DNA of 64,000 bases, taken from the NCBI GenBank assembly GCA_963705955.1, contig CAVPLH010000001.1:186001-250000 (forward strand). Reading direction: 5' to 3'. This DNA comes from WHSW01 sp963705955 (GTDB lineage: Bacteria; Actinomycetota; Thermoleophilia; Solirubrobacterales; 70-9). The notes under the pieces are model-generated. The model searched no databases. It worked only from the letters and a program-made list of their open reading frames with translations, and had not been told where the DNA came from. Positions 8,160 through 18,940 of this stretch are shown one piece after another. Within the stretch, counting starts at the first letter, position 1. Every line of letters starts with the position of its first letter. The position numbers and the translations under genes are program-made.

Positions 8160-8918
8160 GTGTATCAGAGGATTCTCGTCGGATACGACGGCACCAAGGG
8201 CGGGCGCGACGCCCTCTCCCTCGCCCGCGAGCTCGTCGCGGTCGAGGGTGCCTCGCTGATCCTGGCGACCGCGCTCGAGCTCGATCCGCTGGCCACCCCG
8301 GCGACCGCGTACGAGCGGGCGACCGCCGAGGCCGAGGAGAAGATCTCGGCCGCGGCCCGCGAGCAGCTCGCGGGGTCGGCCGGCGGCGAGCCGCCGTTCA
8401 AGCTTCGCACCGCGGGTGGAGTCTCGCCGCCGCGGGCGCTGGTCGAGTTCGCCGAGGACGAGCGAGCCGACGTGATCGTGCTCGGCTCGACCCATCGGGA
8501 GGGGCTCGGGCGGGTGCTGCCCGGAAGCGTCGGCGAGCGCATCCTCCACGACGCGCCGTGCGCGGTGATGGTCGCCCCGAGCGGGTTCGCCGACCAGTCG
8601 GGCGGCGAGCACCCGATCAGGTCGATCGGGGTCGGCTACGACGGGCGCACCGAGTCCACGCACGCCCGCGACGTCGCAGCCTCGCTGGCGAACGACCTCG
8701 GAGCCGAGGTGGAGGAGATCACGGTCGAGGAAGGGCAGGGAGACCCGGCCGAGCTGCTCGCGGCGCGCTCGAAGGAGCTCGATCTGCTCGTCGTCGGGTC
8801 GCGCGGCCACGGACCCGTCCACCAGATCGTGCTCGGCAGCGTCTCGAGCGAGGTCATGCGGAGCTCTGCCTGCCCGGTGCTGGTGGTCCCCCGTTCCGCC
8901 TCAGAGCAGGCCTCCTAG
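8160..8918 (+). CDS. Universal stress protein with two UspA domains
   Basis: 252 residues in two tandem UspA folds (about 1-145 and 150-250). Each has the ATP-binding Gly-rich pattern: GSTHREGLGRVLPGSVGERI followed by CAVMV, and GSRGHGPVHQIVLGSVSSEV followed by CPVLVVP. Tandem Usp proteins in actinobacteria respond to hypoxia and starvation; that role here is inference. The start is GTG at 8160 (YQRILVGYDG), the usual first beta-strand; an upstream frame to 8112 would add an unrelated tail. The TAG stop overlaps the convergent ETF:QO stop in a shared CTAG. Confidence 0.92.
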   Translation: MYQRILVGYDGTKGGRDALSLARELVAVEGASLILATALELDPLATPATAYERATAEAEEKISAAAREQLAGSAGGEPPFKLRTAGGVSPPRALVEFAEDERADVIVLGSTHREGLGRVLPGSVGERILHDAPCAVMVAPSGFADQSGGEHPIRSIGVGYDGRTESTHARDVAASLANDLGAEVEEITVEEGQGDPAELLAARSKELDLLVVGSRGHGPVHQIVLGSVSSEVMRSSACPVLVVPRSASEQAS

Positions 8919-10612
8919 GCCTCTTGGTAGAGCGGCCCGTCGCCGCCCTCGGGCATCGTCAGCCGCCCGCCCTTGGCGTTGATCGCCCCACACTGGACGC
9001 AGTTCGAGGCCGTCACGTGGACGTCCACCTGCTGCGCCCCGCTTTCGAGCTGGTCGTCCGGAATCTCGTATACCTGTGCCGGGCAGAGGTTGACCCACGC
9101 CTTCGCGAGCTCCAGCGGCACGTGCGACTGGACCTTGACGTGGTTCGGGGCGTCGTCGCGGGTCGCGTTGCCCGAGAGGAAGACGGAGTCGAGCTTGTTG
9201 AAGGTGAGCTCGTTGTCCGGCTGGGCGTAGTCCTTGCCGGCGCCGCCGTCGCGCATCGGGATCTCGGTGTCCGGCTCGTACTTCCACTTACCGCCCGGGA
9301 ACAGCCCCTTGGTGATCGTCATCGCGCTGGCGACCGCGCCACCGACGAAGAACCCCTTCGAGAACGGCTGGCGCATGTTGCGCGACTCGAACAGGTCGTT
9401 CTCGATCTCGGACTTGCGCACCCGCTCGTCGTAGGCGTCGAGGTTCACCGAGTCCGTCTTCAGCGCCTCGAAGATCGCCTCCGCGGCGTACATCCCGGCG
9501 TGCATCGCGTAGTGGATGCCCTTCAGGGTCGGGATGTTGACCATGTTCGCCGCGTCGCCGGCGATCGCCATCCCCGGCACGGACAGGCTCCGGGGCATCG
9601 AGAAGTAGCCGCCTGAGGGGATCGTCTTCGCGCCCCACGCGACCCGCTTGCCGCCCTCGAGCATCTTGCGGATGAAGGGGTGGGTCTTCATCTCCTGCAG
9701 CAGGTCGTGGCAGGAGAGGGTCGAGTCCGTGTAGTCGAGCCCGATCACGAGCCCGATGCAGAGCTTGTCCTCGCCCATCGGGTAGATGAAGCTGCCGCCG
9801 AACTCGTTCCACTTCGGGGCCTTGCGCAGCGGCCAGCCCATCGTGTGGATCACCCGGTCGAGCGGCTTCTCGACCTCCCAGACCTCCTTCACGCCGAGCT
9901 CCCAGCGCGTCGGCAGCGAGCCGTGCAGGTCAAAGTAGTCCAGCGCCGCCTGGGTCAGGTGGCCGAGGGTGCCCTCGGCGAGCACCGTGGTCTTGGCGAC
10001 CACGTCCGAGCCGGGCTCGAAGTTGCCCAGCGGCTCGCCGTCCTTGCCGCGCCCGCGGTCGCCCGAGCGAATCCCGCGGACGATCCGGTCCTCGACCAGG
10101 AGCTTGTCGGCGACCGTCTCGGTGAGGATGTAGGCGCCCTTCTCCTCCGCCTTCTCGGCCAGGAAGCGCGACAGCTTCGAGACCGAGATCACGTAGTTGC
10201 CGTGGTTGCGGAAGTTCGGCGGCATCGGCTTCAGCGGCAACGCCGCCCGCTTGGTCAGCAGGTAGACCGCGTCCTTGGTCACCTCCTGGTAGGCGAACGG
10301 CCAGTCGGATGGATCGAGGTCGGGAAACAGCTCCCGCATCGCGGCGGGCTTCATGTTCGCGCCGCTCAGCGTGTGTGCTCCGCAGACCTTGCCCTTCTCG
10401 ATCACCGCCACCGGCACCTCGCCGAGCTTCTCCATCAGCTCGGGCTCGTCGGCGAGCAGGTCGAGGAGGCGGTTCGCGCAGGCGAGCCCGGCGGGCCCGC
10501 CGCCGACGATCGCCACGCCGACCTCGATCCGCTCGTCCTCGGGATCGGTTGGCTCGGCGATCAGCGAGCGCTCGTCGAACGGGGGTGGGTATCGGGCGGG
10601 GTCTACGGGCAT
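8915..10612 (-). CDS. Electron-transfer flavoprotein:quinone oxidoreductase (FixC/ETF-QO family)
   Basis: Passes electrons from reduced ETF (encoded just upstream) to membrane quinone, coupling acyl-CoA oxidation to respiration. 565 residues: FAD-binding VAIVGGGPAGLACANRLL near 33-50, the HTLSGANMKPAAM segment, GGYFSMPRSLSVPGMAIAGDAANMVN and a C-terminal ferredoxin-like part. That part keeps NLCPAQVYE and NCVQC but has GAINAKGG where classical ETF-QO has another Cys, so only three of four cluster ligands are visible. The ATG has no Shine-Dalgarno; instead a heptamer-repeat hairpin fills the 101-bp gap after etfA. Confidence 0.92.
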   Translation of the reverse strand: MPVDPARYPPPFDERSLIAEPTDPEDERIEVGVAIVGGGPAGLACANRLLDLLADEPELMEKLGEVPVAVIEKGKVCGAHTLSGANMKPAAMRELFPDLDPSDWPFAYQEVTKDAVYLLTKRAALPLKPMPPNFRNHGNYVISVSKLSRFLAEKAEEKGAYILTETVADKLLVEDRIVRGIRSGDRGRGKDGEPLGNFEPGSDVVAKTTVLAEGTLGHLTQAALDYFDLHGSLPTRWELGVKEVWEVEKPLDRVIHTMGWPLRKAPKWNEFGGSFIYPMGEDKLCIGLVIGLDYTDSTLSCHDLLQEMKTHPFIRKMLEGGKRVAWGAKTIPSGGYFSMPRSLSVPGMAIAGDAANMVNIPTLKGIHYAMHAGMYAAEAIFEALKTDSVNLDAYDERVRKSEIENDLFESRNMRQPFSKGFFVGGAVASAMTITKGLFPGGKWKYEPDTEIPMRDGGAGKDYAQPDNELTFNKLDSVFLSGNATRDDAPNHVKVQSHVPLELAKAWVNLCPAQVYEIPDDQLESGAQQVDVHVTASNCVQCGAINAKGGRLTMPEGGDGPLYQEA

Positions 10613-10620
10613 TTCAGGTT

Positions 10621-10703
10621 GCAGCTGGCAGCTTGCAGCTGGCAGCTGCGCTGGCAATGCGGTTGCGCCCGGCGCGCGCTGCGAGCTGCAAGCTGCCAGC
10701 TGC
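10621..10703. repeat. Iterated-heptamer inverted repeat (hairpin element 1)
   Basis: Left arm 10621-10646 and right arm 10678-10703 are complementary at 25 of 26 positions with a 31-nt GC-rich loop. The left side is four consecutive 7-mers: GCAGCTG, GCAGCTT, GCAGCTG, GCAGCTG; the right side is the same unit on the other strand. The element fills the gap between the etfA stop (10714) and the ETF:QO start (10612) and stands where a Shine-Dalgarno would be. It shares architecture, not sequence, with the element at 30749-30822. No transposase or known REP core was recognised. Confidence 0.85.
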
Positions 10704-10713
10704 CAGCTTTCGC

Positions 10714-11700
10714 TCAGCCACCCTTCCGCGCCTTCACCGCTTCGGTCAGCTTCGGGAGGATCTTGTGCAGATCGCCGACAACCCCGAGATCGCAGAACTC
10801 GAAGATCGGCGCGTTCGGGTCCTTGTTGATCGCGAGGATGCTCTCCGAGCTCTGCATCCCGACCTTGTGCTGGATAGCACCCGAGATCCCGGCCGCGAGG
10901 TAGAGCTTCGGCGCCACGGTCTTCCCGGTCTGGCCGATCTGCGCGGCATACGGGTACCAGCCCGCGTCGACCACGGCGCGCGTCGCTGCGACCGCGCCGC
11001 CGAGCGCATCGGCGAGGTCCTCGGCGAGCGAGAAGTTGTCCTTCTCGCCGAGTCCGCGGCCGCCGCCGACGAGGATGTCGGCGTCTTCGATGTTGACGTC
11101 CGCCCCCCGCTGCTCGCCGCGCTCGCGCATCCGGGCCCTCGACGACCAATCCGAGAGCTCGACCTCCACGTCGACGACCTCGGCCCGCCCCTCGCCGCCC
11201 TCGCTGACGTCGAAGGCGTTGAGCCGGCCGATGATGATCCCCGGCTCGCCGACGTAGCCGACGTCGACGATCGCCGAGTCCTGGAGGACCGGCCGCTCGG
11301 AGACGAGCTTGCCGTCGGCCACCTTGACCGCGGTCACCTCCATCGTGACGCCCGCGTTGAGGCGAGCGGTGAGCCCTGCTCCGATCTCGAAGCCAAGCAG
11401 CCCACCGCCGAACAGGGCGTAGGAGAAGCCCTCGTCGGCGATCACCTTCGCCATCGCGTCGACGATCGGCTGCGCCAGGCCCTCCGGGACCGACTTGGCG
11501 CGAAAGACGCGCTTCGCCCCGTAGCTGCCGAGCCCGGCCGCCGCGTCGTCGGCAACGTCACCGACGACCAATGCCGCGGCTTCACTGCCGAGCTCGCCCG
11601 CAAGCTTTGCCGCCTCGGAGATCGCGCCGAGTGAGTTGTTGTTGAAGTTGCCCTCGTCGTCGTGGAGGGCGTAAACCAGGATTCCTCCGGAGCCGGCCAT
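10714..11700 (-). CDS. etfA: Electron transfer flavoprotein alpha subunit
   Basis: FixB-type alpha subunit that binds FAD and accepts electrons from acyl-CoA dehydrogenases. 328 residues. N-terminal ILVYALHDDEGNF and C-terminal FAD domain with ILVGGGRGLGEKDNF, YPYAAQIGQTGKTVAPKLYLAAGISGAIQH and SILAINKDPNAPIFEF. Its ATG follows the etfB TAA directly with no spacer, so the subunits are coupled. Partner dehydrogenase (21653-22798) and acceptor oxidoreductase (8915-10612) are in the window. Confidence 0.97.
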   Translation of the reverse strand: MAGSGGILVYALHDDEGNFNNNSLGAISEAAKLAGELGSEAAALVVGDVADDAAAGLGSYGAKRVFRAKSVPEGLAQPIVDAMAKVIADEGFSYALFGGGLLGFEIGAGLTARLNAGVTMEVTAVKVADGKLVSERPVLQDSAIVDVGYVGEPGIIIGRLNAFDVSEGGEGRAEVVDVEVELSDWSSRARMRERGEQRGADVNIEDADILVGGGRGLGEKDNFSLAEDLADALGGAVAATRAVVDAGWYPYAAQIGQTGKTVAPKLYLAAGISGAIQHKVGMQSSESILAINKDPNAPIFEFCDLGVVGDLHKILPKLTEAVKARKGG

Positions 11701-12495
11701 TTAGATCAGCTTCCTTTCGTCGAGCCAGGCGACGATCTTCTCGACCGTCTCCGCCGTGTCCTCGTCCTCGAACACCTCGCCCGCCTCCTTGGCCGGCGGC
11801 GGGTTGATCTCGAGCACCCGTGTCTTCGATCCGCTCTCGCCGACCTCGGCCGTGTCGATGCCGGCGTCGCTCGCCGCCTTGGTGTCGAGCGGCTTCTTCT
11901 TCGCGCCCATGATCGCCTTCAGGCTCGGGTAGCGCGGCTCGTTGATCGCGTCGCCGACCGAGATCACCGCCGGCAGGTCGATCTCCACGGTGTCGTAGCC
12001 GTACTCCGCCTGTCGTTCGCAGACCAGCTTGCCGTCCTCGATCTCGATCTTGATCACCTGGGTCAGCGACGGCATCTTCAGATGGTCGGCGACCACGGCG
12101 CCGATCGTGTAGCACTCGCCGTCGTCGGACTGCTGCCCGAGCAGGACGAGGTCGGGCTGCTCGGACTCGAGCACCTTTGCGAGGGCGTAGCCGGTCGCGC
12201 AGACGTCCGAGCCGGCGAGCGCGTCGTCGGTGAGCTGCACGGAGCGGTCGGCGCCGAGGGCGACCGCCTTGTGGAGCGCCCGCACCGAGGACTCCGGGCC
12301 CATCGTCACGGCGACGATCTCGTCCACGTCGGCACCGTTTTCGCCCTCGCGGATCTGCATCGCGGCCTCGATGCCATGGGTATCGAACGGGTTGAGGTTC
12401 TTCTCGCCGGAGCGGTCGAGCCGCTTGGTCCCCGGATCGATCCGCTTCTGGACCGCGGCGTCCGGCACCTCCTTGACGAGACAGCAAATCTTCAA
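11701..12495 (-). CDS. etfB: Electron transfer flavoprotein beta subunit
   Basis: FixA-type beta subunit that binds AMP and docks on acyl-CoA dehydrogenases. 264 residues starting MKICCLVKEVPD, with NPFDTHGIEAAMQI, VTMGPESSVRALHKAVALGADR and DLVLLGQQSDDGECYTIGAVVADHL. The start codon is TTG at 12495, fixed by a perfect AAGGAGG Shine-Dalgarno (12503-12509) seven bases upstream. It heads an etfB-etfA-ETF:QO operon. The upstream gap holds a 30-bp palindrome overlapping the likely -35 region, so repression by a TetR-like factor is plausible. Confidence 0.97.
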   Translation of the reverse strand: MKICCLVKEVPDAAVQKRIDPGTKRLDRSGEKNLNPFDTHGIEAAMQIREGENGADVDEIVAVTMGPESSVRALHKAVALGADRSVQLTDDALAGSDVCATGYALAKVLESEQPDLVLLGQQSDDGECYTIGAVVADHLKMPSLTQVIKIEIEDGKLVCERQAEYGYDTVEIDLPAVISVGDAINEPRYPSLKAIMGAKKKPLDTKAASDAGIDTAEVGESGSKTRVLEINPPPAKEAGEVFEDEDTAETVEKIVAWLDERKLI

Positions 12496-12527
12496 GTCGA
12501 GGCCTCCTTAGGAATGAGCGGCGCGCA

Positions 12528-12569
12528 TATTAGCGAGCGTACCCGATTGACTGACCAGTCAATCGGGTA
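12528..12569 (-). promoter_or_regulatory. etfBA promoter with 30-bp palindromic operator
   Basis: Positions 12540-12569 form a perfect palindrome with 14-bp arms, TACCCGATTGACTG, around a 2-bp centre. The core TTGACTG/CAGTCAA is the kind of site bound by TetR-family regulators of fatty-acid genes (inference). On the minus strand TAATAT (12533-12528) is a good -10 and the palindrome covers where the -35 would fall. No run of T follows the palindrome, so a terminator for the upstream mutase gene is less likely. No TetR gene is present in the window. Confidence 0.7.
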
Positions 12570-12585
12570 GCGGCGCCGGGCGCGC

Positions 12586-12996
12586 TCAGGCGCGTTGCGA
12601 GGCTGCGTCGCGGATGAAGTCGACGATCTCATCCGTCGGCGATCCGGGGGTGAAGACCTCGGCGACCCCCAGCTCCTTGAGCTCCGGGACGTCTTCCGCC
12701 GGGATCGTGCCGCCGACCGTGACGACGACGTCGCCGGCACCCTCGTCGCGGAGCAGGTCGACGACCCTGGGGACGAGCGTCATGTGGGCGCCGGAGAGGA
12801 TCGAGAGGCCGATCGCGTCCGCGTCCTCCTGGATCACGGTCGCCGCGATCTGCTCGGGCGTCTGATGCAGACCGGTGTAGATCACTTCCATGCCGGCGTC
12901 GCGCAGCGCGCGGGCGATGATCTTCGCGCCGCGATCGTGGCCGTCGAGGCCGGGCTTTGCGACCACGACGCGGATCTTGCGACCGGACTCGCTCAT
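12586..12996 (-). CDS. Acyl-CoA mutase small subunit, cobalamin-binding domain
   Basis: 136 residues comprising only the B12-binding fold of methylmalonyl-/isobutyryl-CoA mutases. DGHDRGAKIIARALRDAG carries the base-off His ligand in DxHxxG; GLSILSGAH and VTVGGTIPAED complete the corrin-binding loops. The catalytic TIM-barrel partner is encoded at 13806-15464 with a response regulator and a DUF2188 protein in between, all on the minus strand, so the holoenzyme is probably heteromeric. The mutase chaperone MeaB is at 23546-24511. A TACGCT box lies 7 nt before the ATG. Confidence 0.93.
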   Translation of the reverse strand: MSESGRKIRVVVAKPGLDGHDRGAKIIARALRDAGMEVIYTGLHQTPEQIAATVIQEDADAIGLSILSGAHMTLVPRVVDLLRDEGAGDVVVTVGGTIPAEDVPELKELGVAEVFTPGSPTDEIVDFIRDAASQRA

Positions 12997-13003
12997 TGCG
13001 GGG

Positions 13004-13009
13004 AGCGTA
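13004..13009 (-). promoter_or_regulatory. -10 box TACGCT, predicted leaderless promoter of the mutase small subunit
   Basis: Minus-strand TACGCT ends 7 nt before the ATG at 12996. It fits TAnnnT but is further from TAGRCT than most members of the set. Confidence 0.35.
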
Positions 13010-13015
13010 GAGGAG

Positions 13016-13402
13016 CTACGGCCGATCGAGGGCCGCCGCGACGCGCCGCACCAGCTCCCGCGGTGCGAACGGCTTCGTCATGTACTCGTCGGCGCCGGCG
13101 GCGAAGCCACGATCGACGGCCGCGTCGTCGACGCTCGCGGTCAGCAGGATCACCGGCACCTCGGCCAGTGAATCGTTCGCGCGCAGTCGCTCGGTCACCT
13201 CGTAGCCGTCGAGCTTCGGCATCATCACGTCGATCAGACAGAGGTCAGGAGATCGCGAGAAGGCGATCGCGAGCGCCTGCTCGCCGTCCGCCGCGGTGAC
13301 CACCTCATAGCCGGCACGGTCGAGCCGGAAGGCGACCAGCTCGCGAACGTCGTCGTCGTCGTCGGCGACCAGGATGACCTTCTCACTCCCGCTCCCGCGC
13401 AT
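13016..13402 (-). CDS. Single-domain response regulator (receiver only)
   Basis: 128 residues, one CheY-like receiver domain and no output domain. The acidic triad is in VADDDDD near residues 13-16, the phospho-acceptor Asp is in LCLIDVMMPKLDGYEV near 58, and the conserved Thr/Lys are in ILLTAS and MTKPFAPREL. No histidine kinase is adjacent, so it is an orphan that may take phosphate from a remote kinase or act in a relay. ATG start. Confidence 0.93.
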   Translation of the reverse strand: MRGSGSEKVILVADDDDDVRELVAFRLDRAGYEVVTAADGEQALAIAFSRSPDLCLIDVMMPKLDGYEVTERLRANDSLAEVPVILLTASVDDAAVDRGFAAGADEYMTKPFAPRELVRRVAAALDRP

Positions 13403-13453
13403 ACCCGAGGCCAGCCTAACGCCAACCGAGAAACCGGCCGGCGGGGTGCGCGT

Positions 13454-13765
13454 CTAGCTTCCGAAGCCGGTCCCGGAGGCGATCAACGCCGCGACGGTGG
13501 CGATCACGGCGATCGCGATCAGCAGGCCGGCGAGCGCGAGAAACGCGGGCCGCACGCCGTGGCGCTCGTCGTCGATCGCGTGGACGTGCTCGGTGTCGAC
13601 GACGACCGGGTTCCGCTCGGAGCGGCCCAGGTGCTCCTCCTCGGCTCGCAGCTGGGCCGCAGCTTCGGCGCCGGCTCGATCCGCGTGGTTGCTGAGCGCC
13701 ACCTCCTCGTCCTCTCGAACGACGTCCCAGCCGGCGATCTCGTTGCGAACGATCTTCAGTGACAT
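13454..13765 (-). CDS. DUF2188-like small membrane protein
   Basis: 103 residues. Residues 1-45 (MSLKIVRNEIAGWDVVREDEE, then SNHADRAGAEAAAQLRAEEE) resemble the DUF2188 alpha/beta motif in which a GW-V turn is followed by an Ala-rich helix. A single membrane span near 73-96 (FLALAGLLIAIAVIATVAALIA) ends the protein, leaving the domain on the cytosolic side if N-in. Function unknown. It stands alone between the response regulator and the mutase large subunit. Confidence 0.72.
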   Translation of the reverse strand: MSLKIVRNEIAGWDVVREDEEVALSNHADRAGAEAAAQLRAEEEHLGRSERNPVVVDTEHVHAIDDERHGVRPAFLALAGLLIAIAVIATVAALIASGTGFGS

Positions 13766-13805
13766 GACCCGGAAATACCCCCCGGCGAGGCGACAAAAAC
13801 GGGGC

Positions 13806-15464
<1,659 letters not shown>

Positions 15465-15471
15465 CAGCCGG

Positions 15472-15477
15472 AGTCTA
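15472..15477 (-). promoter_or_regulatory. -10 box TAGACT, predicted leaderless promoter of the mutase large subunit
   Basis: TAGACT on the minus strand ends 7 nt before the ATG. The identical hexamer precedes meaB and pepA at 8 nt, so the mutase and its chaperone share a promoter type. Confidence 0.55.
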
Positions 15478-15512
15478 GAGGCGCGCCGAACCGATTTCGG
15501 CGGCCGCGCCGC

Positions 15513-16913
<1,401 letters not shown>

Positions 16914-17674
16914 GGGCGGATCCTATGGCGCCCCAGCAGACCCGCGGCGAGGAGGGCGGCCGAGAACCCCGCGAGCGCCAGGCGCCTGCCGAGCTTCTCG
17001 AACCGCATCACGCGCCAAGCCTCGTCGCGCGCGATCCGGGTCAGCTCCTCGTCGGGGTTGACGACCACCGGGTTCCCGACCGCGCGCAGCATCGGCAGAT
17101 CGGAGGCCGAGTCCGAGTACGCGTACGAGACGCCGAGGTCGATCCCATGGTCGTCGGCGAAGCGCCGCATCGCCTCGACCTTGCCCTCGCCGTACATGAA
17201 CGTGCCGCCGAGCTCGCCGGTGAACAGACCGTCCTCGCCGATCTCGTAAGCGGTGCCGATACCGCCGTCCATGTAGAGGATCCGCGCCAGCAGCTGGACG
17301 AGCTCGTCGCCGGCCGCGCTGACGATGAAGGTCGGCCTGCCCGAGTCCTGGTGGGCGTAGACCTCCTCGAGCATCTCCGGGTAGATCCGCGGCAGCACCC
17401 CGACCAGCACCTCCGGGGCGAGGCGCGCGATCTGGCGCGCCGAGGTGCCGCGAAAGACCTCCTGGACCTCCGCGAGCAGCTTCGCGGTCGCCTCGTCGGT
17501 CGCGCCCCGAAGCCGGAACCGAAGCGCGTCCACCCCCCAGCTCGCCATCTGCCTGCGGCTGATCAGGCCGGCCTTGGTGGCCGCCCGCGCCCAGGGCAGG
17601 CCGGACGACCCGGCGATCAGGGTCCGGTCGAGGTCGAAGAAGGCCGCCGCGCGCGGCATCGGCTGAGCTGCCGT

Positions 17675-18848
17675 TCACCTCGAGGATGATCGCGTCGCCC
17701 TGGCCCCCGCCGGAGCAGATCGCGGCGCAGCCGACGCCGCCACCGCGGCGCCGGAGCTCGTGGACCAGCGCGCCGACGATCCGCGCCCCCGAGGCGCCGA
17801 TCGGATGCCCGAGCGCGATCGCGCCACCGTTGACGTTCACCTTCTCGTCGTCGATACCGAGCATCCGGACCGAGTTCAGGGCCACCGAAGCGAACGCCTC
17901 GTTGATCTCCCAGAGGTCGACCTGATCGGCCGACATGTCGAGCTTCTCCAGCGCCTGCATCGCCGCCTTGGCGGGAGTCCTGGCGAGGTACGCGAAGTCG
18001 TCGGCGACCGTGCCGTAGGCGAGAACGCGGGCGAGCGGCGCCCTGTCGTTGGCCTGCGCCCAAGCTGCCGAGGCGACGACCACGGCTGCCGCCCCGTCGT
18101 TCACCCCGGGGGCGTTGCCCGCCGTGTGGGTGGCGTCGTCGCCTCCGACCGCGGGCAGCTTGGCGAGCGTCTCGATCGTCGAGTCGGGGCGGATCGCCTC
18201 GTCGGCCTCGACCACGTTCTCGGCCTTGCGGGTCTTCACCGTCACCGAGACGATCTCCTCGGCCAGCCGGCCCTCGTCGGTCGCGTTGGCCGCGAGCTGG
18301 TGTGAGCGCGCGGCCCAGCGATCCATGTCGGGGCGGGTGATCTCGAGCTCGTTTCCGACCTCGCTTGCTTCGTTGATCATCTGCTTGTCGGTGAACGGGT
18401 TGGTGAGCCCGTCGTGGGTCATCGAATCGACCGCCTGCGCGTCTCCCATCCGGAACCCGAACCTCGCACCGGGCAGGAGGTAGGGGGCGTTCGACATCGA
18501 CTCCATGCCGCCGGTGACGCCGATCTCGAGGTCGCCGGCGCGGATCGCCTGGTCGGCGAGGCCGATCGTCCGCATCCCGGACGCGCAGACCTTGTTGATC
18601 GTCTCGGAGGGCACCTCCTTCGGGATCCCCGCCTCGATCTGGGCCTGGCGGGACGGGATCTGCCCCTGGCCCGCCTGCAGCACCTGTCCGAAGAGGACCT
18701 GCTCGACCTGCTCGGGAGCCACCGCTGAGCGCTCCAACGCGGCCTCGATCGCGCGCCCGCCGAGCTCGGTCGCGGTCTTCGGGGCCAACGATCCGCCCAT
18801 CTTCCCGAACGGGGTGCGCGCGGTGCCGAGGATCACTGACTGGGACAT
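17675..18848 (-). CDS. Acetyl-CoA C-acetyltransferase (thiolase), stop codon displaced by one base
   Basis: Degradative/biosynthetic thiolase joining or cleaving acetyl units on CoA. Nucleophilic Cys in INKVCASGMRTI near residue 88, GGMESMSNAPYLLPG, the NEAFA loop, GHPIGASGAR with catalytic His, and the second Cys in AICSGGGQGDA. After GGGQGDAIILE thiolases end, but here the frame continues into the HAD gene up to 16923 (641 residues from this ATG). Deleting one G in GAGGTGA gives a stop at 17675 and a normal 390-residue enzyme, the coordinates used here. ATG has a GAAGGAAAGG Shine-Dalgarno. Divergent from pepA. Confidence 0.9.
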
Positions 18849-18926
18849 GGGGCCTTTCCTTCGGAGGCGACCTGAGGCCGGGAGGGACATCTCGAATGCT
18901 AGTCAAGCGACCCCGGTCGCTCGCTA

Positions 18927-18932
18927 TAGACT
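18927..18932 (+). promoter_or_regulatory. -10 box TAGACT, predicted leaderless promoter that decides the pepA start
   Basis: TAGACT ends 8 nt before GTG 18941. It lies inside the longer open frame beginning at 18896 and argues for the downstream start. Confidence 0.5.
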
Positions 18933-18940
18933 CGCGCGCC

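Noticed and set aside
12540..12569. Palindrome as intrinsic terminator of the mutase small-subunit gene
   Set aside because: No T-run follows on the minus strand, and it overlaps a plausible etfB promoter, so an operator is favoured.
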